Source: Marsupella aquatica (Eukaryota; Marchantiophyta). From it: DNA of 64,000 nucleotides. The stretch covers positions 10,416,001 to 10,480,000 of the forward strand of contig OZ316899.1 in the NCBI GenBank assembly GCA_973895155.1. The letters run 5' to 3'. Under the pieces are notes generated by a model. It worked only from the letters and a program-made list of their open reading frames with translations. It was not told where the DNA came from and ran no database searches. The position numbers and the translations under genes are program-made. Positions 1-10,135 of this stretch are shown here, piece by piece (within the stretch, counting starts at the first letter, position 1; every line of letters starts with the position of its first letter).

Positions 1-144
1 AATATTATTTCATTTTTGCACACCCCTAGCCCATTTTGTGTGTGTTCTCTTTGCAATATAACTTTCAATTGTTTGCTTTGTTTTTAGAATGTGCGACCCT
101 CTCCAAATATGTTACCACAGAGATTGAGAGCAACATATTGAGAA

Positions 145-444
145 ATGGGTATGCCAGAAGAAGGACATGGATCAGAGTCACACTCCTCATCAAGTGCTAG
201 TGGAAGCACTAACCCTGATGAAGAGGTACCTCGAACGGATGAACAAGTAACTGATGAACAGGATAGAGCCATGGATGACTTTATGGTTGATTGGTTTGGT
301 GCCGACAACCCTGGTGATGACCTTCCCAATGAAGGGCAGGTGCCCCCAATGATCCACGCCCAAGACATACCCCTCAGGGACAACGCCAAGGGGAAGAAGC
401 AGAGGAACATACCCAAACACCTATCTATGAGGGTGCTCGTTTGA
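145..444 (+). pseudogene. N-terminal acidic region of a CACTA transposase (remnant)
   Basis: A 99-codon open frame rich in Ser, Asp and Glu, lying directly upstream of TNP2-type transposase fragments on the same strand. CACTA TNP2 proteins often have an acidic, low-complexity stretch before the Transposase_21 domain, so I read this as that part of the decayed gene at 145-3524. No catalytic motif is visible here. It could be an unrelated short ORF; the call rests mainly on position and composition. Confidence 0.35.
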
Positions 445-529
445 GTTGTCTTTAAGCCATCTTGGGGTTGATGAACCTACAGGCCAAACACAAGGCAAGC
501 AATGCCTTGTTATCTGATATGTTTGCCTT

Positions 530-1207
530 ATGTTACCCACTGAGAATGTGTTGCCAGCAACTTGGAAGGAGGCAAAGAGTGTTCTCTCATCTATTGGCAT
601 GGAATATCATATTGTTCATGCATGTTTGAATGATTGCATGTTATTTCATGGGGCCAATGCAAACATGACACAATGTACAACATGTGATGAACCTCGCTAT
701 GACGCCAACATGCTAACAAAGAAGGTGCCAAGGAAGGCTGTTCGTTGGTTTCCCATCATTCCTCGGTTGTTGCACATGTATCGGTGTTCTGACTTGGCAG
801 AGTTGATGGTATGGCATAAGACTCATCGATCAGAGTCTGGTGTCATGCGGTTGCCAGTTGACTCCCCTGCTCACAAACATATTGAGGCAACATGGCCAGA
901 CTTTGCACATGATCCTCGTCATGTGAGGCTAGGATTGGCATCTGATGGAGTTAGCCCTCATTCACTTGGAGGAAAGGGGCAACCTACATCAGTTTGGCCT
1001 GTGGTTGTCATGAATTATATCCTCCCACCATGGCTATCCATGAAGAAGGGGTTCCTTTTATTGTCTTTGATTATCCCAGGTCCAAAAAAGGTGAAGAACT
1101 TTGACACTTGGCACTATTGGTTGGAGAACTTAAAAAATTATGGGATGGAGTGTGGGCATATGATGGCAGGAAAATTACAAGAGGTTTTCCACGTGTCTTT
1201 CAATTGA
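530..1207 (+). pseudogene. CACTA (En/Spm) TNP2-like transposase, Transposase_21 part
   Basis: A 225-codon fragment of the TNP2 transposase of CACTA DNA transposons, the enzyme that cuts the element ends. Family landmarks visible in order: a Cys-rich segment (CLNDCMLF, then CTTCDEPRY), the FPIIPRL block, and VRLGLASDGVSP, whose Asp is a candidate catalytic residue, followed by WPVVVMNYILPPWL and IIPGPKK. The other CACTA in this window (56779-60513, - strand) has the same landmarks, which supports the call. The frame ends with TGA at 1205, and the domain continues in another frame downstream, so the gene is broken. Its start is unclear; the first codon is an ATG inside the domain, not a true start. 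Confidence 0.8.
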
Positions 1208-1994
1208 GAGGGATCATTTGTTGGACAATGCATGACTATCCTGGTAAGATGACTTCCATGCCATTTGCAACCCTTCAATAATGTGCAGTTCCTATTGTTG
1301 TTTCTCATGTGACAATCCTAACATAAAGTTTGCATGGTTTGATTTCTTTTGTGTAAGTAGGGTTTGGTTTTGTCTCTGGATTGCAAACTGAGGGGTACAA
1401 AGCTTGCTTTACTTGTGGCCAAGCTTAGAGGACATGGCCACATATTGTTTATATTGGGCATACAAAGTTTCTTCCCATGGGGCATGAGATGAGGTTTGAC
1501 CCACTTCTATTCTCCTCCTTTGACATGCCATTTGGTGATGAGCGTGAAATTCCTAATGCAACAAGTTTTGCACATTGGAAGTCACTAGCTGATAGGGTAG
1601 CAGACCAAATGATTCCTTCACCTTTGATAGGACAGGTTTGACCAGGTGGGGTATACTAGCCACTTTGCCCTATTGGTCTGAGTTGAAGATCCGCCATCTC
1701 TTAGACCCCATGCACATAGAGGGAAATGTGAGGAAGGCTTTGATAAAGCATTTTTATGGGGAGAATGACACTAATTTTAGGGAGGCATGCGAGGAGATGG
1801 AAATGCGTCCAGATGTTTGGGTGACAACTGATCCTATCACAGGTGTGGAGAATTGTCCTTTTGCTCCTTGGGTGTTGAGTGTTGGCAAAAGACGTGAATT
1901 TTGGAACCGTATAGGAAAGATGCGGTTTCCTACAGGCTATGGTGCAAACCTTCGGAAAGCTTTTGGGATGAAAGACAATCACAAGTGGCCATGA
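1208..1994 (+). pseudogene. CACTA TNP2-like transposase, continuation of Transposase_21
   Basis: Continuation of the transposase in shifted frames. Around 1360-1640, translation gives a Cys-containing segment and a GH.KFLP-type motif, as expected for the end of Transposase_21. Then 1638-1994 reads LKIRHLLDPMHIEGNVRKAL, the DxMHIE-NV signature typical of this family (compare the IDVMHIEKN segment of the - strand CACTA near 58560). Stops at 1624 and between the pieces, plus frame changes, mark it as dead, although some breaks may be introns. Confidence 0.75.
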
Positions 1995-2024
1995 TATCTG
2001 AAGACACATGACTATCATTGCCTA

Positions 2025-2814
2025 TTGCAGCATATATTGCCAGTGGCAATTATAGGTATAGAGAGTGAAGAAGTGCAAGATGCCATCTGGTCATTGGGTT
2101 GTTTGTTGAGATGGATATGCTCAAAGGAGATATATGTAGAAGAGATCCCTAGGATGGAGGTATTGGCAACTGAGGTGGTATGCAAGTTGGAGAAAGCCCT
2201 TCCTCCTTCCTTCTTTGATTGTCAGGTTCATTTACTTGTGCATCTTGTGCGGGAGGTTGTCATTGCTGGTCCAGTGCATTGCAGATGGATGTATTGGCTT
2301 GAGCATTACATGGCGGTGTTGAAGGCTTATGTACGTAACCTGCACGGTGGAGGGAAGCATAGCTACAGGATACTTGACAGCAGAGAGTATGTTTTATTGT
2401 AGTAACATCTTGGCCACCATTGATCCTACTTGTCCACGTACTTGGATGGAGGAAAGAGAAGAGGAGGAGGACCGTTTAACAGGTGCCACAAAAACACGCA
2501 TGTTGACATCAACAGAGTGGTCACAGTTGACAACATTTATGTTGAGTAATAGTAATATCATGGAGAAATGGAGAGAGTTTTATGAAAATGCCAAGAGAAC
2601 AAGTCAAAGAGCAAGAATTTTTCCTAAGATGCATGAGTATATGAAGCAAAAGTTGCTTGAGTTGGATGACATGGTGACACAAGGAGGAGATGTGTCCCAC
2701 TTTCCTACCATCATAGATGACGTTTGGACCATTGTTCATGGCCCTTTGAGAGTGGTGACATCCAAGACGGCTATGTGGACACAAGGGAGACACTTCAGGT
2801 CCACTAGTACCTAA
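2025..2814 (+). pseudogene. CACTA TNP2-like transposase, DUF4218 region
   Basis: Two overlapping frames (2025-2402 and 2329-2814) together give the DUF4218 region that follows Transposase_21 in TNP2 proteins. Landmarks are ALPPSFFDCQVHLLVHLV, a GPV..RWMYWLE segment, and an LKAYVRN segment with EGSIATGYL in the second frame. The order LPPSFFD - HLLVHL - RWMYP-like - YVRN is diagnostic. The switch between frames inside the YVRN block near 2335-2345 indicates a small indel. The last part (2410-2814) is the less conserved linker before DUF4216. Confidence 0.75.
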
Positions 2815-3023
2815 CCTTTCTTCCTCTATTAATTCACGTAGACCTTATTTTGATTAGTTATTTCTATTGTTTAAAAACGTTCTATTATCATTAATGACAT
2901 CCATAACTATAATGTTGGCTTCTATATTTATGCCATAGGCCATGTGGGTTTTGGCTATTTAGGGATGGGTTTCATATTTTGATGATTATTACATTAATGG
3001 TATCTTTTGTGTAATTAAAATTT

Positions 3024-3524
3024 GTGGGTTTTGTTAATTTCAGGGTTTCTTCCCTTGATGAGAAGAGGGGTTGTACTTTTGATTGTGGAGTTCAAGGGGA
3101 ATTTTCTCAAGACTCCATAAGTAGTCGCCATGATAGGAACATTGTTAGAGATGTTGTACCACACTATGGGAAGATAGAGGAGATCTTGGTGGTATCATAT
3201 GACAACCATTCAAAGTTTGAAGAATATGTCTTCAAGTGCAAGTGGTTCAAGTGAACCTTGTTGGTCAAAATTGCACTGTACTTCAAGATGAGAGTGGGTT
3301 TACATGGTTGAAGACTAGTGTTCAAGCATCTCATTGGCAAAACATCAGAACCATTTGCTTTCCCATCACACTTGGAGCAATGTTTCTACATTCCATACCC
3401 CTTAGACACCGAGTGGTCAATTGTCATCACCTATGTGCCACGTTCTCGTTCCATTGTTTCTGAGAAGCCAAATGTTATTGTATCAGACCTAGATGACCTT
3501 GAGGCCGATGAGGACCAAGTGTGA
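3024..3524 (+). pseudogene. CACTA TNP2-like transposase, DUF4216 C-terminal region
   Basis: Fragments in three frames (3024-3254, 3236-3463, 3318-3524) form a DUF4216-like tail: HYGKIEEILVVSYD followed by FKCKWFK, then PFAFPSHLEQCFYIPYPLD and WSIVITYVPR, where the family usually has an ..QVFYV-D-..W.VV block. This completes the normal TNP2 order (Transposase_21 - DUF4218 - DUF4216) for a + strand element that begins left of or near base 1. No CACTA-type terminus was recognised downstream (3525-4389). Confidence 0.65.
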
Positions 3525-4385
3525 GGGACATATTTATATGCACTTGGGTCCAACCTAGACATTTGTTCATGTTATATTTGATTTGTTCATGTTTGGTGAT
3601 ATAAAAAAAAGTATTATCTATATTTATATTTGCCATTCACTTTTGAATGAGTCATACTCATAACATATGTATTGTATTGTTTTATTGTGATCACTTGTGA
3701 ATTTTACATGCAACTTTCTATCTAACCTCTGTTGCTCAATATAACTTTATTTCCTACTTATTCCATAATTTTCATTGTCACCCTTGTGTTTCCCTCCTCC
3801 GTGGTACGTCTATCCCTCCTCCTCCCTTCCTCTTTCTCCTCCCTCCTTCCTCTTCCATTGTACTCCCTCCCTTTTCCATCCTTCATTGTACCTCCCTCCA
3901 TCCTCCCTCCTGCCCCATCCATATATTGGACCATCCACCCTCTTCATTGTCTCACCTCACAATAATCTTAATTTTTAGTTTGCAAACAATTTGCAAAGCT
4001 CACAAAATCTCACAGGACTCGCAATTTCTATGAGGCTTCTCATTTCTCAATATTTCCATACTATACTATTCGCAAACTTGTGATGCAAAATCAATCACAA
4101 ATTTCATATTCTCACCGTTTTGCAAATCTTCCATCCTCCGACATTCTTAAACTTGTCAAACAACTACTATCGCAAAACATTTCAATCCAACCTTCTTTGC
4201 AAATATTTACATCAGTTAGTTTCGGAGTCGGCGAGCAATTTTGGCATCTTCAGAAGGCGCCTTTCCATTTGGCGCGTCTCGGTAAAACTTGCAAAATCAC
4301 TTACTTTGCAATGTATTAGCGATATAATGCGCTTCAAGTACTATCTTTGCGATAGGGATAGAATTGCAAATTGCGATGCGGGTTG
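3525..4385. other. non-coding interval, flank of the DNMT-Gypsy insertion
   Basis: No convincing gene. At 3780-3915 there is a strongly pyrimidine-rich tract of C/T words such as CCCTCCTCC. From about 3970 the sequence is AT-rich, with repeated TTTGCAAA/GCAAA words. The same style resumes at 14044, as expected if 4390-14039 is an insertion. Confidence 0.5.
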
Positions 4386-4389
4386 ATTC

Positions 4390-4717
4390 TGTCACACCAT
4401 TCTAGGTAGTGTTAGAGTGTATCATACTATCTAGATCCGTATGTTTGGTATGTGTGCTATATGAGCCGATAAGGTTCCGTCAGGTTTGTGTGAGAGAGTA
4501 CTTCTCACTTGTGAGGCACTGAAAGGTCATCTTTCAATGTTGAGCCTTGGAGAGAGAGGAGCTTGAGTGGCTATGGTGGCTGTGAGCTCCGCTTGTGTAA
4601 CGTTGATTCCTTGAGTAGTGCAAGGTGCGTTGGCTTGACATACGTGTGTGATCGGATCGGTGCGGGATTGATGGGGTATTGTTGACCGGGATCGTTGTGC
4701 CGATTGTATTGAGATTA
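4390..4717 (+). repeat. split direct repeat A1 (left end of the DNMT-Gypsy)
   Basis: 328 bp from TGTCACACC to TTGAGATTA. It matches A2 (13575-13902) with the same length and six substitutions by eye, about 98 percent identity. It is followed by leader sequence (CATTGAAAG...), not by the B repeat. Base TGTC at the left terminus is the inverse of GACA at the element's right terminus. Confidence 0.85.
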
Positions 4718-6072
4718 CATTGAAAGATCGCTCGAACTCTGCTGCTGTACGGACAGAGCTTCGATTGGAGGTTGTGTATTGGCGACGGTTTGTGGTAGTT
4801 CGAATCGATCGTGTTGTGTTGATTCGGATCTTATTGTTGATATTGTGTTGGAAGATCTATTCTGCCAGGGAGCTATTGTTTAAGCTTTCGACAGTTCCCG
4901 AAGGGCTCTGAGATGTGTTGATCGAAGGGCTGATTGACAGTAGAGGGATCTATGCCCGTGTTTGTAGATCTGTTGGACAGGGTCCGGACGGTGTAGTCGA
5001 CCTTGATGCGATCTGTCCCGAGTTGCAATCTGTGACAATAGCGATCGGATTTGATAAGGCCGGCTGTGGCACTACTGTTTTGATGAAGGAAACGGAGATC
5101 AAACTTTGAATGCTGCGTTTTGCGTCACTACTGTTTCCATTCGATCATGTGTATGTTGCCGTCGCCAAGCTGCGATTTTGCGTGAAGGGAACCGGCAGCC
5201 ACAAAGTCAATGTTTTGTGAGGGAAATTGAGTCTGGATGTTGTGAGATTGAACTGCTATGTTTCCGTCGGACTGCTACTGCAATCTGATTCCGCGAAGGG
5301 AACCGAGAGGCAGAAGCTGGATGTTGCCGAATCCGAAACTCGATGGGCAGAACCTGAATGTTGCCGAATCCGAAATTAACTCGATCCGGCGTAGCGAAGC
5401 GTTGCGGGCATGAAGGGCTCACTCTTTGGCTCATCTCGGCATTGCGGGCGTGAAGGGCTCATCTAGGCTTTGAGGCTTTGAGGCAACTCGTGGTTACTCG
5501 GGACGAGGGGCGTGAGGGCGGAGCAGGAGCGGGCCAACAAGCCAGCTTGCTGGTACGTGAGGAGTAGTTGCAAGTGCTGCCATTTTGGAGTGGCAGATTT
5601 GGTGCATAATGACAAGTGAGAGGTCACCCATCCCAAAGCTATTCCTCCTCTCATGCGCTTAACTAGCAAGTTTCTATGTGGTGCATTGTACATGCTTCCT
5701 TCCACATTTGATGTCCAAGGAATGAGGCCCTCGGGGTTTTATGCACTTTTGAATTCATCGAGATACTCTGTTTTAGCTAGTTTGCGATGGATTCTTGAAT
5801 ATTTGACGCGGGATTCTTGAGGCCTATTATGAAGGCCCTACATTGAACTATATACACATTATTTACATGTATTTCTGATTGATTGGTGTGGAGAGTTGTG
5901 GTAAATCCTCTTCTTGTTGTTGGATCCTCTCCACACATGCTTCCTGTTTATGCGCCATGTTAGTTTGGCGTGGGCGCTTGATTCTATAGGAGTGATCCGG
6001 GTTTGCAACCGGACATTCTAGTTGTGCTACGTATTTCTCTCCTGGTGATGTTGGAGTGATGCCCAACACACC
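4718..6072 (+). other. 5' leader of the DNMT-Gypsy
   Basis: About 1.35 kb between A1 and the Gag start, with no long ORF. Parts are recognisable in the inverted copy (for example the block at 5460-5560 against 16890-17000 on the other strand), so it belongs to the element. I did not find a clear primer-binding site of the TGG-type immediately after A1. The sequence right after the repeat reads TTGAAAGATCGCTCG, so the priming mechanism is unknown. Confidence 0.55.
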
Positions 6073-8242
6073 ATGGTGAGTGCTTGTGTTGTTGACAGGG
6101 ACAGATTGCCCTTAGGGTTAGCCTATAGATTAGGTTAGGTTGGTCACCACGGATTCTTCTGGCGCTGCTGGGTTACCCGATGGACGACGGACCGGTTTCA
6201 CTCGGAATGGGGTGCAGTTTTGGCCAGCGACAGTGGTAGCAGTCAGCAGCACAGCTTCAGACAACGATTCTGACGAGGACTCTATGAGCAGTTCTCCTCG
6301 TCATCAGGTGATTGCACCTTTGTTGTGGGATATGGAAGAGATGTACGGGGCTACAAAGGGCCCACGACGATACTCTGGTGCAGTTGGCACGATTGATCTG
6401 GATGACTTCATCCAGGAGTTTGATACGTGGTGCAATATGCAGACATTGCGTAACGCCACGTTGTTTACCCCTTTCATGGCATGGAAGGGATTATTTCAGC
6501 ATTTGGAGGGGCCACCCATGGATGACTACCATGAGTTTTGGAAGGCTCATTTGGTTGAGATTGAGGCATGGAGGCAGCATTGGTCGCCTAATTACGTGTC
6601 CATCACCTATGGCACTAGTGCGGCTGCCCAACCCATTGCCACAGCTGCTGCTGCTTCTTCTAGCAGCACTAGCCAGAGTGGCACACCATCCACCAGCAGC
6701 ACTCCACCAGCATCCACCGCTACTCCTGCCGGTGTGATTGTGACAGGAACTGGAGTTGCGCCAGCATTTAACCCTGTGGTGGAATTCTTTGAGGTACTGA
6801 AGCAAAACTATCAGGGTGTGAGAACTGATAAGTTGAAGGGTCTTCAGGAGTTCCAACGCAAGACTGGAGAGAGCCTACGTGAGGCATACACACGTATGCG
6901 CAGATTGATCACTGTCACCAAGGGAGTGACAGAGGCTCAGGCAGTCTAGTTTTGGTATGCAATTCTGGACAGAGAATTGCGACGCAGAGTGAGAGATGTC
7001 ACTCTGATTAGGGATGCAGATCCCACATTAGCAGTTGTTTTCACCCTTTCTGAGCGCATTGAGCTCAATATGGTGAATGAGAAGGTGGTGACTTCTGGAT
7101 TTGCCAAGGAAGCACCAAAGGCTGCATCTACATCCACACCATAGCCTACTGCACGGAAGAGCCAGAGGGAGAAGCCTACTGCACGAGAGTCTACCAGCCA
7201 AAGACCTGTGCCCTCTTATGCTGGACAGCAGTGAGGATGTTGGACCTGTGGTGGGGATCATGCACAGAGATATTGTCCAGATCATAGAGGATCAGGGGGA
7301 GCATCAGCGCCTGATCAGCGACAGTGTGATCACTGTGGAGCTCCTGGACACACCAAGGATAGGTTTTTCTCACTCCACCCTGAGTTACGGAGAGGAGGAT
7401 CCCGTACACATGATTAGGGAAGAGGAGGAGGAGGTAGAGGTGGTGGACGTGGTCGTGGCATGCCACATGCAGGGAGACAGGGAGGTGACGCTGCCCCTAC
7501 TGTAACCATAGATCCAAAGGATGCTAAGATTGCTCAATTGGAGCAACAACTAGCTGCCATGGCTAGTTCCCAGGTGAGACCTAATTCTGGTGATGGGGCA
7601 TCTACATCCTATGGACCTTCCACATCCCATGATCCTTCCACATCTTATGGAGCTGATGGAGACCTTGCCACCATGGGATTCATGTGTGGCACTGCACATA
7701 TTGATGCATCAGCAGCTTTGACACGTGGGGCAGCCAAAGCTCTTGAGCCCCGAGGAGCAGTAGTGGAGCTAGATCCACAGAGGGGGGATGCACGTCGGCA
7801 GACAAAGCTTCCTCAGTCTTTTACATTGTCAGAGACAGTTCAGACTGCCTCTATAAACCCGGTTCGGACAAACCCTGGCGTGGGTAAGTTGGCAGAATCA
7901 GGTAGTGATGCAGCAGGGATGACAGGTACCCTGCTGGGGGCGGCTACTACCATGGTACGCACCCCATTATTTTCAGCGACAGACATTCTGAACTTGGGAG
8001 TTGGTCCTGCAGAAGTGTTCAGATTGGCAGCTACACTCTGTGAGGACACTCCACTGGTTGCTTCCCATGCAGAAGCAACTTGCAGTGTTGATGTAGTGAA
8101 GACCATGCCACCTACTGCTACTAGTGAGACATGGCATGCAGCAACAGCGAGGTTGGTGGATTTACCAGCACGCCCTGCATTTGAGAGGACTAGGTTTAAA
8201 CCTAGTGTTGTGTCATTGGATAATCGGAGTGGTATCTTCTGA
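6073..8242 (+). pseudogene. gag: Gag (capsid and nucleocapsid) region of the DNMT-Gypsy polyprotein
   Basis: The open frame begins at 6134. The nearest plausible ATG is at 6073-6075, joined by a possible 58-nt intron (GTGAGT...GATTAG, 6076-6133). A capsid-like part lies at about 6310-6950 (retrotransposon-gag style, ..REAYTRMRRL near 6870). A Ser/Ala/Thr-rich linker is at 6600-6740. A nucleocapsid part at 7235-7375 has two zinc knuckles: CWTCGGDHAQRYC, one residue short of the usual spacing, and CDHCGAPGHTKDRF, where the last Cys is replaced by Phe. The frame is interrupted by TAG at 6947, 7142 and 7415 and TGA at 7232 and 8240, with no frameshift. A shorter relative is found inverted at 15009-15830. 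Confidence 0.75.
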
Positions 8243-8602
8243 TTAGGTGGGCCTTCTGGAGCAGTATACCAGCCAGAGAGAGTGTTACTGGATACTGGTG
8301 CTCAACCCTTGATGTTGGGGAAGTCTGCCATACGTGGATTGGGATTGCGTCCAGAGGATTTGGAGGATTGTCCCTTTCCCATTTAGACTTCATTGGGGGG
8401 ACCTACACCTACACAGCATATCACCAGGAGACCACTTGATTTGAGGATTCAGGAAGGTCATACCACATATAGCTCACAGATACAGGCGCGAGCTATTCTG
8501 ACTAAGGCAGAGTCATATGATGTGTTGGTGGGATGTACAGTGCTCTACCCCATGGGATTTATTCTTGATTTTTGGGAGGAATCAGTGTCATATAGACCTG
8601 AT
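8243..8602 (+). pseudogene. retroviral-type aspartic protease of the DNMT-Gypsy
   Basis: In the same frame as Gag, translation gives VLLDTGAQPLMLGKSAIRGL near 8285-8345. DTGA with a following hydrophobic stretch is the active-site flap of pepsin-like retroelement proteases, which cleave the polyprotein. The C-terminal half follows as YDVLVGCTVL near 8518, in place of the usual ILG-D block. TAG at 8384-8386 interrupts the domain, and TGA at 8240 precedes it. The boundary with the methyltransferase region is approximate. Confidence 0.65.
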
Positions 8603-9961
8603 TGGCAGTCAGGAGATGCTCGATTGAGAAAATTGCCAGTGAGATTTAGTGGACCTGTGGGAGGCCCTAAATCCACACCATTGTCTTTGGCAGCATTCAG
8701 TGGTGTAATTGCTGGACCTGATGATTTGATTGAGGGTAATGCGCATGCAGCCGATGTTCCACCATTGGAGGAGTCTCATGAGGAGCACATCATGCGAGGA
8801 TTACCTGTTGGCAGTGTTGTGCCACCAATGTGGGGCACTGCACAGGCCTTGCCACAGGCAGCAGCACGATTGGTACATGATGCACGGCGTCATGCTTTTA
8901 CACCACAGTCAGGAGCAGAGCAGTCTCTTGCAGATGGACCTGTGACTCTTTCACCATTGGATACCACTCCTATTGCTTGGCAATATCCACCGAAGGGTAT
9001 TTGTTTGTTGGATCTTTTTGGTGGGATTAGCACTGGATTGGCTGTTGTTCTTCAGGCAGGAATTCCTGTGCGTTGTTATTTGTATGTGGAGACAGATGAG
9101 ACAACACGGAGGGTCTCATTGCGACATGTGGCTATGTTGGTGGATAGATATCCACAGTTGCTGCCAGTGGATGCTGTTCGTGGTTATCAGCATGCACTAC
9201 CTGCTGATATTTCATTGTTGGGGGCGGATCATCTACATCGTGTTGGCCCCATTGATTTGGTGATTGCTGGTTGGCCATGTCAGGGCCAATCTAGAGCTGG
9301 CATTGGGCATGGACTTCATGATCCACGCTCTGCATTGTTTTGGGAGATGTTACGGGTGCTGCATCATCTCCAGCTACATCAGACACAGTCTCCAGCATAC
9401 ATTTTGGAGAATGTGTCATTGTTAGGTGATGATCGTAGTCGGATTGTTGCCAGTGTTCACCAGGTGAGGTCTTGGATTGGACCTGCTGTGTTATTGGATG
9501 CTGCACGTGTGGGTTCTCGTGCACGTCGTCCACGCTTGTGGTGGACTAATTTGATCCCATGTGAGGTGCTGAAGCGCGCATTTGACAGCATTCCACGCTC
9601 ACCAGCCTTAGTGGTGGATGATATTTTGGATCCAGGGCGTCGTGCACAGGGTGTGACCCAACCTGATAGACCTCCATTGGCAATGGTCAATGCAGTTGGG
9701 CGCCCACGTTGTGCATTACCCACTCTTGTAAGCCACTCTACTTCATATGCATTCAGAGCAGGTGGCCCTGGACTTGTGTGGGACATAGCTCTCCAGCAGT
9801 TAGTGGAGCCTACTGCTGATGAGAGAGAGCGTGCTATGGGATTTTTGACTGGCACCACTGCAGTTGCCTCTGTGTTAGAGGGTTTGTGGCGCCAGGTTCT
9901 TGGTCAAGCAATGGACTTGAATTGTTTGACTTGGATTATCAGCTTGGGAGTAGCTGAATAG
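8387..9961 (+). CDS. C5-cytosine DNA methyltransferase domain inside the Gypsy polyprotein
   Basis: A stop-free stretch of about 524 codons in the same frame as Gag and RT. The C-terminal two thirds carry C5-methyltransferase motifs in canonical order. Motif I is LLDLFGGISTGL at 9005-9040 (SAM binding). Motif IV is DLVIAGWPCQGQS, with catalytic Cys at 9278-9280. Motif VI is YILENV, with Glu at 9407. An RRPRLWW segment near 9520 resembles motif VIII, and ERERAMGF near 9830 resembles the start of the last conserved block. The wording around motif I and between IV and VI (SALFWEMLRVL) reminds me more of DNMT3/DRM-type enzymes than of DNMT1, a guess needing a tree. It lies between protease and RT, where Gypsy elements normally have nothing. 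It would methylate cytosine in DNA if translated. The first 70 codons finish the protease. TAG at 9959 closes the frame. Confidence 0.85.
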   Translation, partial: TSLGGPTPTQHITRRPLDLRIQEGHTTYSSQIQARAILTKAESYDVLVGCTVLYPMGFILDFWEESVSYRPDWQSGDARLRKLPVRFSGPVGGPKSTPLSLAAFSGVIAGPDDLIEGNAHAADVPPLEESHEEHIMRGLPVGSVVPPMWGTAQALPQAAARLVHDARRHAFTPQSGAEQSLADGPVTLSPLDTTPIAWQYPPKGICLLDLFGGISTGLAVVLQAGIPVRCYLYVETDETTRRVSLRHVAMLVDRYPQLLPVDAVRGYQHALPADISLLGADHLHRVGPIDLVIAGWPCQGQSRAGIGHGLHDPRSALFWEMLRVLHHLQLHQTQSPAYILENVSLLGDDRSRIVASVHQVRSWIGPAVLLDAARVGSRARRPRLWWTNLIPCEVLKRAFDSIPRSPALVVDDILDPGRRAQGVTQPDRPPLAMVNAVGRPRCALPTLVSHSTSYAFRAGGPGLVWDIALQQLVEPTADERERAMGFLTGTTAVASVLEGLWRQVLGQAMDLNCLTWIISLGVAE

Positions 9962-10135
9962 TTGCGGATGCGCTCTGCTGGAATTACTGATTGTCCCTTG
10001 GTGAGCTTGCGGTCCACTGAGACAGTATTGACCACAACTGGGGGCGAGCAGACAGTCAATGGACCTATGGCAGGATTGGCCAAGGCTGGACAGATTGTTG
10101 AGCAGGAAGGGACTGCTCAATCTACTGCTAAATAG
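9962..10135 (+). other. in-frame linker between methyltransferase and RT
   Basis: 58 codons in the polyprotein frame, bounded by TAG at 9959-9961 and TAG at 10133-10135. No domain was recognised. Both bounding stops could come from CAG (Gln) by one C-to-T change. Confidence 0.5.

Noticed and set aside
8387-9961. Methyltransferase as bacterial contamination or a nested host gene
   Set aside because: It is in the same frame as Gag, protease, RT and integrase, without duplications around it, and shares their base composition.
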